64,000 nt of DNA, from the NCBI RefSeq assembly GCF_015351245.1, contig NZ_JADKSO010000001.1:434001-498000 (forward strand). Direction: 5' to 3'. The stretch comes from Rathayibacter sp. VKM Ac-2879 (lineage in GTDB: Bacteria; Actinomycetota; Actinomycetes; Actinomycetales; Microbacteriaceae). The position numbers and the translations under genes were made by a program. Of this stretch, positions 1-6,645 are shown in pieces. Numbering within the stretch: the first letter of the stretch is position 1; the number at the start of each line of letters is the position of its first letter. The notes beneath the pieces were generated by a model. The model saw nothing but the letters and a program-made list of their open reading frames with translations, was not told the DNA's origin and searched no databases.

Positions 1-446
1 AGCCGTCGGTCGCCGATCCCACGCGCGCCCCCGAGGGCAAGCACGTCCTCTGGGCCTACACGCATGTGCCCCGCTTCTCGCCAGCGCATCAGCGCGAGGC
101 GATCACGATGCAGATCGAGCGCTTCGCGCCGGGGTTCCGCGATCGCATCCTCGCCGCCTCCTCGATGACCGCCCGCGACATGCAGGCCCACAATCCCAAC
201 TACGTGGGAGGCGACATCGCGGCCGGGGCGGCGAGCGTCGCGCAGCTTCTGGCGCGACCGGTCCTCTCGGGTGATCCCTGGCGCACTCCCGCGAAGGGGC
301 TGTACCTCTGCTCGTCGTCGACCCCGCCCGGTCCCGGCGTGCACGGCATGGCCGGCTGGCACGCCGCCCGCAGCGCCCTGCGCCACGAGTTCGGGATCCG
401 CCTCGCGCCCGAGCTCGCCCCCGAGGCGGCGCACCCCGTGTCCTGA
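1..446 (+). CDS. FAD/NAD(P)-dependent oxidoreductase, phytoene-desaturase-like (C-terminal part)
   Basis: This reading frame is open from the window edge (codons from base 3), so only the last 147 residues are seen. The end of the protein carries the segment GVHGMAGWHAARSALR, typical of the C-terminal FAD-binding part of phytoene-desaturase/CrtI-like oxidoreductases. Just inside the window is HVLWAYTHVPRFSP, which also fits this superfamily. The substrate cannot be told without the N-terminal Rossmann domain. The next gene starts 49 bases downstream on the same strand behind a clear ribosome binding site, so the two are probably co-transcribed. A carotenoid role is possible, but many non-carotenoid homologues exist. 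Confidence 0.75.
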   Translation, partial: PSVADPTRAPEGKHVLWAYTHVPRFSPAHQREAITMQIERFAPGFRDRILAASSMTARDMQAHNPNYVGGDIAAGAASVAQLLARPVLSGDPWRTPAKGLYLCSSSTPPGPGVHGMAGWHAARSALRHEFGIRLAPELAPEAAHPVS

Positions 447-495
447 CCGCCGCCGTCGACCTCACACCATCCCCTCCGACGAGAAGGAGCCCCCG

Positions 496-1095
496 ATGTC
501 TCGCAACACCCGTGTCTTCCACTGCCCGCCCGAATCCGTCTTCGCGGTCTTCGCGTCCGGTTGGCTGTTCCCCAGCTGGGTGGTGGGCGCCTCGCGGATG
601 CGGCAGGTCGACGCCGACTGGCCGCACGTGGGAGCGCAGCTGCATCACTCCTTCGGGATCTGGCCGTTCGTCATCGACGACGCGACGACGGCGCTCGAGT
701 GGAGTCCGTCCCAGCGCTTCGTGATCCAGGCGGCCGGCTGGCCGCTCGGGGAGGCGCGGGTGCGACTCGAGGTCGAGCCGCACCCGCGGGGATGCCGGGT
801 CCGGATCCACGAGAACGCCGTGAAGGGGCCGGGCACACTCCTCCCCAAGCCTCTCCTCCATGCGGGACTCTGGCTGCGCAACGTCGAGACCCTCCGCCGT
901 CTCGCGCACATGGCAGAGGCGGGAGCCGCCGGGCGCACCCTCGCGCCCGCGTCGCTCGCCTCTCCGCGCGACCGGGCGGGCGTGCAGACGCCGCGGCGGG
1001 CGTGGCCCCGAGTGCTCACGACGGTCGCGTCCGTCGTGGTCGGGTCGCTCGCGGTACGCGCGGCGCTCGCCGCGGTCAGGACGGTGCGCGACTGA
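496..1095 (+). CDS. SRPBCC (START-like/polyketide cyclase) family protein
   Basis: This is a 199-residue protein. The ATG at 496 is preceded by GAGAAGGAG and chosen over longer in-frame options. The N-terminal 140 residues have the alternating strand pattern of the SRPBCC ligand-binding fold (FHCPPESVFAVFASGWLFPSW near the start, then RVRLEVEPHPRGCRVRIHE). Such proteins bind hydrophobic ligands in an enclosed cavity. The C-terminus has a stretch of about 22 hydrophobic residues (VLTTVASVVVGSLAVRAALAAV) that could be a membrane anchor. It follows the FAD oxidoreductase in the same direction and may act with it on a lipid or isoprenoid substrate, but that is inference. Confidence 0.75.
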   Translation: MSRNTRVFHCPPESVFAVFASGWLFPSWVVGASRMRQVDADWPHVGAQLHHSFGIWPFVIDDATTALEWSPSQRFVIQAAGWPLGEARVRLEVEPHPRGCRVRIHENAVKGPGTLLPKPLLHAGLWLRNVETLRRLAHMAEAGAAGRTLAPASLASPRDRAGVQTPRRAWPRVLTTVASVVVGSLAVRAALAAVRTVRD

Positions 1096-1111
1096 AGGTG
1101 TCCCCGCGCTC

Positions 1112-1429
1112 TCAGAGGAGCGGCTCGATGAGGCGCACGTGGTGCACGGCGACCCGCTGGGGCTCGCCCGCGAACGCGGCGTCCCGCTCGGGCGAGGCGA
1201 GGTACGTCTTCTCGATCGCGGCGAACGCCTCCGCGTCGCCGGGCGTGCTGACGGCCCAGACGAACTCGTTCGCCTCCCGGTCGGCGTAGGCGAACTCGAT
1301 CCGGAAGCCGTGAGCGTGCCGGGCGGGGACGATCCGCGCCGGGAACCAGGCAAGGAAATCGTCCATGACTCCGTCCATCAGCTCATAGCGTCGAAGCTGG
1401 ATGGTCCTGGTCTCGTCTGCATCGCTCAC
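1112..1429 (-). CDS. NIPSNAP-like small protein
   Basis: This 105-residue protein has the NIPSNAP/Dabb-like pattern: IQLRRYELMDGVMDDFLAWF at the N-terminus, GFRIEFAYADREANEFVWA in the middle and a closing stretch with RYxxSPER-type residues (KTYLASPERDAAF). Proteins of this ferredoxin-like fold are small dimers, often of unknown function. It is convergent with the SRPBCC gene, 16 bases away, and lies ahead of the exopolyphosphatase gene on the same strand. Nothing in the sequence tells its substrate. Confidence 0.65.
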   Translation of the reverse strand: MSDADETRTIQLRRYELMDGVMDDFLAWFPARIVPARHAHGFRIEFAYADREANEFVWAVSTPGDAEAFAAIEKTYLASPERDAAFAGEPQRVAVHHVRLIEPLL

Positions 1430-1528
1430 CCTCCGACCGTATCGCCCGTGCGTCTCATCCGCCGCCTCCGCAGCTCTTCCCCAGAACGCCGCACCCGGCG
1501 CCTGCTCCGTGAGGCCCGCAGGAAGGCG

Positions 1529-2437
1529 TCAGCCCAGGCCGAGCGCCAGGCCGTCGAGGATGTCGTGGGAGGTGGCGGTGACCGCGGGCGCCGCCTCCCG
1601 CACGCCGCGCAGGACCTCGCCCCAGATCAGTGCGCCCGCGGCCAACACGTCCTCGCGTCCCGAGCGGACCCACGGCAGCGCCGCCGTCTCGGCGGGCGAC
1701 AGCGCGGCGAGCTCGTCGCACGCCGAGAGCACATCGGCCAGAGGCAGGGCAGCCTCCACGGCGGCGCGGTCGGTGCTGCGTAGCACGTGCGCGCTGACCG
1801 TGAGCACGGTTGCTGCGACGCCGACGACGCTCCGAGCGAGGGAGAGATCGACGGAGGAGGTTGCCAGCGCCGCGCGGACATCGGCGCGCATCGCCGCGCG
1901 CTCGGCCTCGGTCGGCGCGTCGGCACGACGATGTCGTTCGGTGAGTCGGACGCTGCCGACGTCCATCGAGTGCGCCTGCTCGGGTGCCGAGCCGCCGAGG
2001 ACCAGCTCGGTCGACCCTCCGCCGAGGTCGATCACGAGGACGGGGTGGGCCGACGTGACGGCCGAGACGGCTCCGCGGAACGAGAGTCGCGCCTCCTCGT
2101 CGCCCGTGATGGTCTCGGGCGCCACGCCCAGGAGGTGTTCGACGGCGGCCAAGAACTCGGCGCGGTCGGCGGCGTCTCGAGTGGCCGAGGTGGCGACGAA
2201 GCGGAGCCGCTCGACCCCGGCCTCGCGCGCGGTCGCCGCGTACTCGCGCGTGACGGCGAGAGTACGTTCGAGCGCTGCCGGGTCGAAGCGTCCTGTGCGG
2301 TCGACGCCGCGACCGAGTCGGACGAGTTCGGTGCGCCGCAGCACGTCGATGAGCCGGCCGTCCTCGACGTCCGCGATCAGCAGGCGGAGGGAGTTGGTGC
2401 CGCAGTCGAACGCCGCGACGCGCGTGGGGGAGGCCAT
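1529..2437 (-). CDS. Ppx/GppA family exopolyphosphatase
   Basis: A 302-residue protein starting MASPTRVAAFDCGTNSLRLL, the first phosphate-binding loop of the ASKHA fold in Ppx/GppA enzymes. The second loop, VIDLGGGSTELVLGG, lies about residue 140, and a C-terminal SHDILDGLALGLG closes the fold. The length matches the short actinobacterial Ppx type that lacks the extra C-terminal HD-like domain of E. coli Ppx. It should hydrolyse inorganic polyphosphate or pppGpp, linking it to phosphate storage or the stringent response. In related genomes a Ppx gene often sits beside eno and the septum protein DivIC; neither is here. The start at 2437 was chosen because the family begins a few residues before the first strand. 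Confidence 0.85.
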   Translation of the reverse strand: MASPTRVAAFDCGTNSLRLLIADVEDGRLIDVLRRTELVRLGRGVDRTGRFDPAALERTLAVTREYAATAREAGVERLRFVATSATRDAADRAEFLAAVEHLLGVAPETITGDEEARLSFRGAVSAVTSAHPVLVIDLGGGSTELVLGGSAPEQAHSMDVGSVRLTERHRRADAPTEAERAAMRADVRAALATSSVDLSLARSVVGVAATVLTVSAHVLRSTDRAAVEAALPLADVLSACDELAALSPAETAALPWVRSGREDVLAAGALIWGEVLRGVREAAPAVTATSHDILDGLALGLG

Positions 2438-2524
2438 GCCGTCATTCTGCCCGCCCCCGATCGAGCCGTCCGCGGCGCGGACTCGGTGCGGCGATAGCCT
2501 GAGACGGAGCCGAAGGAGTCGACC

Positions 2525-4048
2525 GTGCACGAACACCACGTCCGCGTCCACCGCAGCGAGGAGCAGCTCCCGCGCGACGGACAGCTCGCCCACGCGCTCG
2601 CCGAGGTCGCGGCCGACCCTGTCGGGATCGACGACGAGGTCACCGAGATGGTCGTCAACCGGGTGATCGACAATGCCGCGGTCGCCACCGCCTCTCTGCT
2701 GCGCCGCCCCGTCGTCGCCGCGCGCGCGCAGGCGCTCGCGCACCCCGCCTCCATCGGCGGCGAGGGCGCGGTCGTGCTCGGCGTCGATCCCGCACGCCGT
2801 GTCTCGCCGGAGTGGGCGGCGTGGGCCAACGGTGTCGCCGTCCGCGAGCTCGACTACCACGACACCTTCCTCGCGGCCGAGTACTCGCACCCGGGCGACA
2901 ACATCCCTCCGCTGATCGCCGTGGCCCAGCATGCGGGCATCGGAGGCGCGCAGTTGGTCCGCGGCATCGTCACCGGCTACGAGGTCCAGGTCGATCTCGT
3001 CCGGGCGATCAGCCTGCACCGCCACAAGATCGACCACGTCGCGCACCTCGGCCCCGCGGCAGCGGCGGGCATCGGAACGCTGCTCGGACTCGACGTCGCG
3101 ACCATCGAGCAGGCGATCGCCCAGGCGCTGCACACGACGACGGCGACGCGACAGTCGCGCAAGGGCGAGATCTCGAGCTGGAAGGCATACGCGCCCGCCT
3201 TCGCCGGGAAGATGGCGATCGAGGCCGTCGACCGGGCGATGCGCGGCGAGACCAGCCCGTCGCCGATCTACGAGGGTGAGGACGGCGTCATCGCCTGGCT
3301 GCTCGACGGGCCTGACGCGAGCTATGAGGTGCCGTTGCCCGACCGCGGCGAGGCCAAGCGTGCGATCCTCGACACGTACACGAAGGAGCACTCGGCCGAG
3401 TACCAGGCGCAGGCGTTGATCGACCTGGCGCGGCGCCTGCACCACTCGCATCCCGAGGCCGCGGACCTCGAGCGCGTCGAGCGCATCGTGATCCACACGT
3501 CGCACCATACGCATATGGTGATCGGTTCGGGAGCGAACGATCCGCAAAAATACGACCCGACCGCCTCTCGCGAGACGCTCGACCACTCGGTGCCCTACGT
3601 CTTCGCGGTGGCACTCCAGGACGGTGCCTGGCACCACGTCGACAGCTACGCTCCCGAGCGCGCGCGCCGAGCCGACACCGTCGCGCTCTGGCACCGCACG
3701 AGCACCGAGGAGGACGCGGAGTGGACGCGCCGCTACCACTCCACCGACCCCGCCGAGAAGGCGTTCGGCGCCCGTGTCGAGATCGCGTTGACGGATGGCA
3801 CGACGATCGTCGAGGAGATCGCGGTCGCGGACGCGCATCCGCTCGGCGCGCATCCCTTCAGTCGCGAGCAGTATGTGGCGAAGTTCCGTACCCTCGCGGC
3901 CGACGTGCTCGAGGAGTCCGAGATCGAGCGCTTCCTCGACCTCGCGCAGCGCCTCCCCGAGCTGACCCCGGGAGAGGTCGCTCGCCTCTCGGTGGTCGCC
4001 GCGCCCGGAGTCCTCGCCGCGATCGAGCCTCCCCGCGGCCTCTTCTGA
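2525..4048 (+). CDS. prpD: MmgE/PrpD family 2-methylcitrate dehydratase
   Basis: A 507-residue PrpD-family protein starting at a GTG with AAGGAG seven bases upstream. Family features include the N-terminal helical block with [32 protein letters not shown], and [21 protein letters not shown] in the middle. The full length matches bacterial 2-methylcitrate dehydratases, which dehydrate 2-methylcitrate to 2-methyl-cis-aconitate in propionate breakdown. The usual partners prpB and prpC are not in this window, so the gene is an orphan here and another MmgE/PrpD substrate is possible. Its 3' end meets the decayed vanX gene, with a palindromic repeat between them. Confidence 0.85.
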   Translation: MHEHHVRVHRSEEQLPRDGQLAHALAEVAADPVGIDDEVTEMVVNRVIDNAAVATASLLRRPVVAARAQALAHPASIGGEGAVVLGVDPARRVSPEWAAWANGVAVRELDYHDTFLAAEYSHPGDNIPPLIAVAQHAGIGGAQLVRGIVTGYEVQVDLVRAISLHRHKIDHVAHLGPAAAAGIGTLLGLDVATIEQAIAQALHTTTATRQSRKGEISSWKAYAPAFAGKMAIEAVDRAMRGETSPSPIYEGEDGVIAWLLDGPDASYEVPLPDRGEAKRAILDTYTKEHSAEYQAQALIDLARRLHHSHPEAADLERVERIVIHTSHHTHMVIGSGANDPQKYDPTASRETLDHSVPYVFAVALQDGAWHHVDSYAPERARRADTVALWHRTSTEEDAEWTRRYHSTDPAEKAFGARVEIALTDGTTIVEEIAVADAHPLGAHPFSREQYVAKFRTLAADVLEESEIERFLDLAQRLPELTPGEVARLSVVAAPGVLAAIEPPRGLF

Positions 4049-4052
4049 CCCC

Positions 4053-4117
4053 CGCCGCGAGAGGCCGGCCGGACGCGACACCTCGGCGGAGGTGGGCCCA
4101 CGCGGCATCTCGCGGCG
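4053..4117. repeat. Family A palindromic element, copy 1 (degenerate)
   Basis: Arms CGCCGCGAGA and TCTCGCGGCG enclose a centre containing CGCGACAC and TCGGCGG. The core (4056-4114) is 59 bp. It shares the CGCGAGA..GGCATCTCGCG ends and the CGACAC..CCGA/TCGGC centre with copies at 6555 and 11129, but its inner arms have diverged. It fills the gap between prpD and the point where vanX homology stops. Confidence 0.65.
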
Positions 4118-4145
4118 CGCGTGTGGGAATCAGCCGGCGGCGCGG

Positions 4146-4445
4146 GGGATGGAACCGCTGCTTCAGTCGCGGGCACTCCGGCTCCCTCGACCAGCGGAGG
4201 AACTGGTCGACGGCGCGCTGTGGACGGTAGGCATCCCACACGAGTAGGCCCAGCCCTCGCTCGGCGGCCCGGCGCTGCGCGGCGGCGAGGCCGTCCGCCA
4301 TCTCCTGACTCGCGAGGATCCGTTCGCGGGCGTAGCCGTCCACGGGGGCCCCGGTGAAGTTGTCCGCCGTCGCGTACACCGCCTCGCACCGGATGTCCTC
4401 GACCGCCTCGTCGAGATAGACGAAGCGCACACGCCCTGGAGTCAT
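4146..4445 (-). pseudogene. vanX: vanX-like D-Ala-D-Ala dipeptidase, truncated
   Basis: The first 100 residues match VanX closely: FVYLDEAVEDIR, YATADNFTGAPVDGYARERI, and LGLLVWDAYRPQRAVDQFLRW, including the Arg of the active site (here R74, VanX R71). Similarity then stops at RFHP. The zinc ligands and catalytic residues of the second half (the SHSRGSAIDL block with His116 and Asp123, and the EWWHY block with Glu181 and His184) are absent. The frame stays open antisense into prpD down to about 3858, giving a 195-residue product whose tail is unrelated. The start overlaps the ligase stop by four bases (ATGA), as in a working operon, so the gene was once translationally coupled. VanX normally has about 202 residues, so half is missing. 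A dipeptidase activity is not expected. Confidence 0.8.
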
Positions 4446-5473
4446 CGCTCCACCGCGAGTGCGATGCTGCGGTCGACCAGATCGGACACGCGGAGTCCGG
4501 CGGCGGCCATCATCCGCGGGTAGCGGCTGTAGGAGGTGAAGCCGGGCATCGTGTTGACCTCGTTGAGCACGATCCTCCCGTCGGCGAGGCGGAAGAGGTC
4601 GACGCGAGAGAGACCTCGGCACCCGAGCGCGCGATACACCGCCTTGGCCTGCTCCTGGATCCGCTCCCGTTCGGCGCGCGGCAGATCTGCCGGAACCGTG
4701 ACGGTCGAGTTGGCCGAGCCTTTCTCCGGCTCCGTCTCCTGGTGGATGCGGAAGAGGCCGTGGTGCACGCGGATCTCGTCGACCTCCCCGACCAGGAGGT
4801 CCGCTCCGTCGCCGAGCACCGCGCAGCCGACCTCGGTGCCCTGCACGTGCTCCTCGATCACGACCCGCTGGTCGTAGCGGCGAGCGGTGGCGACCGCTTC
4901 CGCCAGGCCCTCCGGCGACTCCACGCGGCTGACCCCGAACGAGGAGCCGGAGCGTGCGGGCTTGACGAAAACGGGGTAGCGGAAGGTCGCGGGGTCGAGC
5001 TGGTCGCCCGCGTTCAGGATCGCGAAGGTGGGAACGGCGATCCCCGCCTGCGCCGCGACCGTGTAGGCGAGCGACTTGTCCATGCACACGACGGAGCCCT
5101 GGATGTCGCAGCCGACGTAGGGGATCCCCGACAGCTCGAGGAGGCCCTGGATCGCTCCGTCCTCGCCTCCTCGACCGTGAAGAACCGGCAGGACGACATC
5201 GACCGGGACGGTGCGGAGCACGCCGGCTTCCTCGATCAGCAGCCCTCCGGTCGCCCGGTCCGGGGAGAGCACGGCAGCGGAGCCAGGTCGGGACTCCCAG
5301 TCGGGGGTAGGGCCCTCGCTGAGCCTCCACTGCCCCGAGCGGGTGATACCGATGCAGAGGTTGTCGTACCGGGTCGGATCGAGAGCCGCGAGGACTTCCC
5401 GCGCGGACTTGATCGAGACGTCGTGCTCGTCGGAGCGGCCGCCGAACAGGAGGGCGACGGTTTTCTTAGACAT
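4442..5473 (-). CDS. vanA: D-alanine--D-lactate ligase, VanA type
   Basis: A 343-residue ATP-grasp ligase, the same length as enterococcal VanA. It has LLFGGRSDEHDVSIKSA at residues 8-24, VFVKPARSGSSFGV at 168-181, the omega-loop FRIHQETEPEKGSANS at 241-256 and NEVNTMPGFTSYSRYPRMM at 304-322. His244 sits in the omega-loop at the position that favours D-lactate over D-alanine in VanA. The housekeeping D-Ala-D-Ala ligases lack this loop type. The product, D-Ala-D-Lac, lowers glycopeptide binding to cell-wall precursors. The start overlaps the end of vanH by eight bases and the stop overlaps vanX. No vanR/vanS pair is adjacent, so its control is not evident. Confidence 0.88.
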   Translation of the reverse strand: MSKKTVALLFGGRSDEHDVSIKSAREVLAALDPTRYDNLCIGITRSGQWRLSEGPTPDWESRPGSAAVLSPDRATGGLLIEEAGVLRTVPVDVVLPVLHGRGGEDGAIQGLLELSGIPYVGCDIQGSVVCMDKSLAYTVAAQAGIAVPTFAILNAGDQLDPATFRYPVFVKPARSGSSFGVSRVESPEGLAEAVATARRYDQRVVIEEHVQGTEVGCAVLGDGADLLVGEVDEIRVHHGLFRIHQETEPEKGSANSTVTVPADLPRAERERIQEQAKAVYRALGCRGLSRVDLFRLADGRIVLNEVNTMPGFTSYSRYPRMMAAAGLRVSDLVDRSIALAVER

Positions 5474-6506
5474 GGAGGGTCCTTCTCTCGAGGTCCACGC
5501 AGCGCGAGAGCGTCGTCTCGACGACCTGGTGGAGGGTGCGGGTGGTGAAGTAGGCGGCGTGCGGGGTGACGATGACGTTCGGCAGCGCGATCAGGCGGGC
5601 CAGCTCGGGATGGGGGAGGGCGCGGCCGGAGTGGTCGGAGGAGAAGCACCTCTCCTCGCCGTCGAGGACGTCGAGCGCGGCGCCGCCCAGCCGTCCGTCC
5701 TCCAGGGCATGGACCAGCGCGTCGGTGTCGACGAGTCCGCCACGCCCGGTGTTGACGAGCAGTGCGCCCGGCCTCAACAGCGCGAGCCGCTCGGCCGACA
5801 GGTAGTGCCGGGTGCGTTCGTTGAGGGGGAGGTGGAGGGTGAGGATGTCGCTCTCGGTGAGCGCCCGCTGTAGCGGGACGCTCTCCGCCCCCTCGACCTC
5901 ACGGCCGGACTCGCTGACGACGAGGATCCGGCAGCCGAACCCGCGGAGCCGAGCGACCACGGCGCGGCCGATCCGCCCGGCACCGAGCACGCCCACGGTG
6001 ACCGAGCGCAGCTCCCGGCCACGGGGAGGCGTCACGCGGAAGTCGTGGCGCTCGGTCGCGGCGAGGGTCGGCCGGGCGTGGCGCAGTGCCATCAGCATCA
6101 GCATCACGGTGTAGTCGGCGACGCCGTCGGGGTCGTAGGGGATATTGGCGACGGTGAGGCCGAGGGACGCGGCGAGCTCGAGGTCGAGGTGGTCGACGCC
6201 GATGCTCCTCGTGAGGAGGTGGCGCACCCCGTTCTCGGCGAGCGCGCGCATCGTGTCGCCGACCACCGGAGTGAGATGGTTCACGCTCACGCAGGAGGTG
6301 CCGCGGGCGAGAGCGGCGCTCTCCAGCCCGAGGGGTGCCTCCTGGATGCGGCAGCGCACGGAGCGTCGGCGCGCGATGTCCTCGATCGCGCGAGCCTCCT
6401 CGGGGTCACAGCCGAAGAAGGTGACGAGGGGCGCAGATCGGCGCGCCAGGGCCGGGGGGAACGTGTCGAGCATTCCTCCAGTGAACGCTGCGGTGGGTTG
6501 CGGCAC
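5466..6506 (-). CDS. vanH: D-lactate dehydrogenase, VanH type
   Basis: A 346-residue D-isomer 2-hydroxyacid dehydrogenase reducing pyruvate to D-lactate for the next gene. It has the VanH-typical TRSIGVDHLDLELAASLG, VADYTVMLMLMALR and RGFGCRIL, a GxGxxG NAD loop at 175-180, and the catalytic set Arg255 (NTGRG), Glu284 (DGEER) and His316 (TPHAAY). The annotated GTG start at 6506 has no good ribosome site. An ATG at 6473 has GGAGGA directly against it, which is tight, so the true start is uncertain. It is the first gene of the vanH-vanA-vanX' operon; a palindromic repeat separates it from putA. Confidence 0.87.
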   Translation of the reverse strand: MPQPTAAFTGGMLDTFPPALARRSAPLVTFFGCDPEEARAIEDIARRRSVRCRIQEAPLGLESAALARGTSCVSVNHLTPVVGDTMRALAENGVRHLLTRSIGVDHLDLELAASLGLTVANIPYDPDGVADYTVMLMLMALRHARPTLAATERHDFRVTPPRGRELRSVTVGVLGAGRIGRAVVARLRGFGCRILVVSESGREVEGAESVPLQRALTESDILTLHLPLNERTRHYLSAERLALLRPGALLVNTGRGGLVDTDALVHALEDGRLGGAALDVLDGEERCFSSDHSGRALPHPELARLIALPNVIVTPHAAYFTTRTLHQVVETTLSRCVDLERRTLHV

Positions 6507-6513
6507 CGTTCAC
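6481..6513. promoter_or_regulatory. Inverted repeat at the vanH start, possible operator
   Basis: GTGAACG (6481-6487) and CGTTCAC (6507-6513) form a perfect 7-base inverted repeat with a 19-base gap. It lies just upstream of the alternative ATG at 6473 and overlaps the GTG at 6506. This is a plausible binding site for a regulator of the operon. Its role is inference. Confidence 0.3.
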
Positions 6514-6554
6514 GTTTTCGGAGATGCTGACGAAACATCGCCTCCTCACCGCCG

Positions 6555-6642
6555 CTCCCCCTCCCGCCGCGAGATGCCACTTATGATGCGCGACACGCCG
6601 AGTGACGTGCTCATAAGTGGCATCTCGCGGCGGGAGGGGGAG
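6555..6642. repeat. Family A palindromic element, copy 2 (near-perfect)
   Basis: Two perfect 32-base arms (6555-6586 and 6611-6642), including CGCGAGATGCCACTTATGA and its complement TCATAAGTGGCATCTCGCG, surround a 24-base centre with CGCGACACGCCGAGTGACG. It lies between the vanH 5' end and the putA stop codon. The length and perfection of the arms suggest a young or selected copy. It could also act as a transcription terminator for putA. Confidence 0.8.
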
Positions 6643-6645
6643 TCG

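Noticed and set aside
1529-4108. An 859-codon minus-strand open frame covering ppx and the antisense of prpD
   Set aside because: Only the part from 2437 down matches Ppx; the rest is an antisense shadow of prpD, as expected in high-GC DNA.
4146-4445. Calling vanX functional because its frame is open for 195 codons
   Set aside because: The zinc-binding and catalytic motifs of the second half are missing, so activity is not expected.
6555-6642. Reading family A copy 2 as only a terminator for putA
   Set aside because: It may terminate transcription, but similar elements at 4053 and 11129 share the centre sequence, which a plain terminator would not need.
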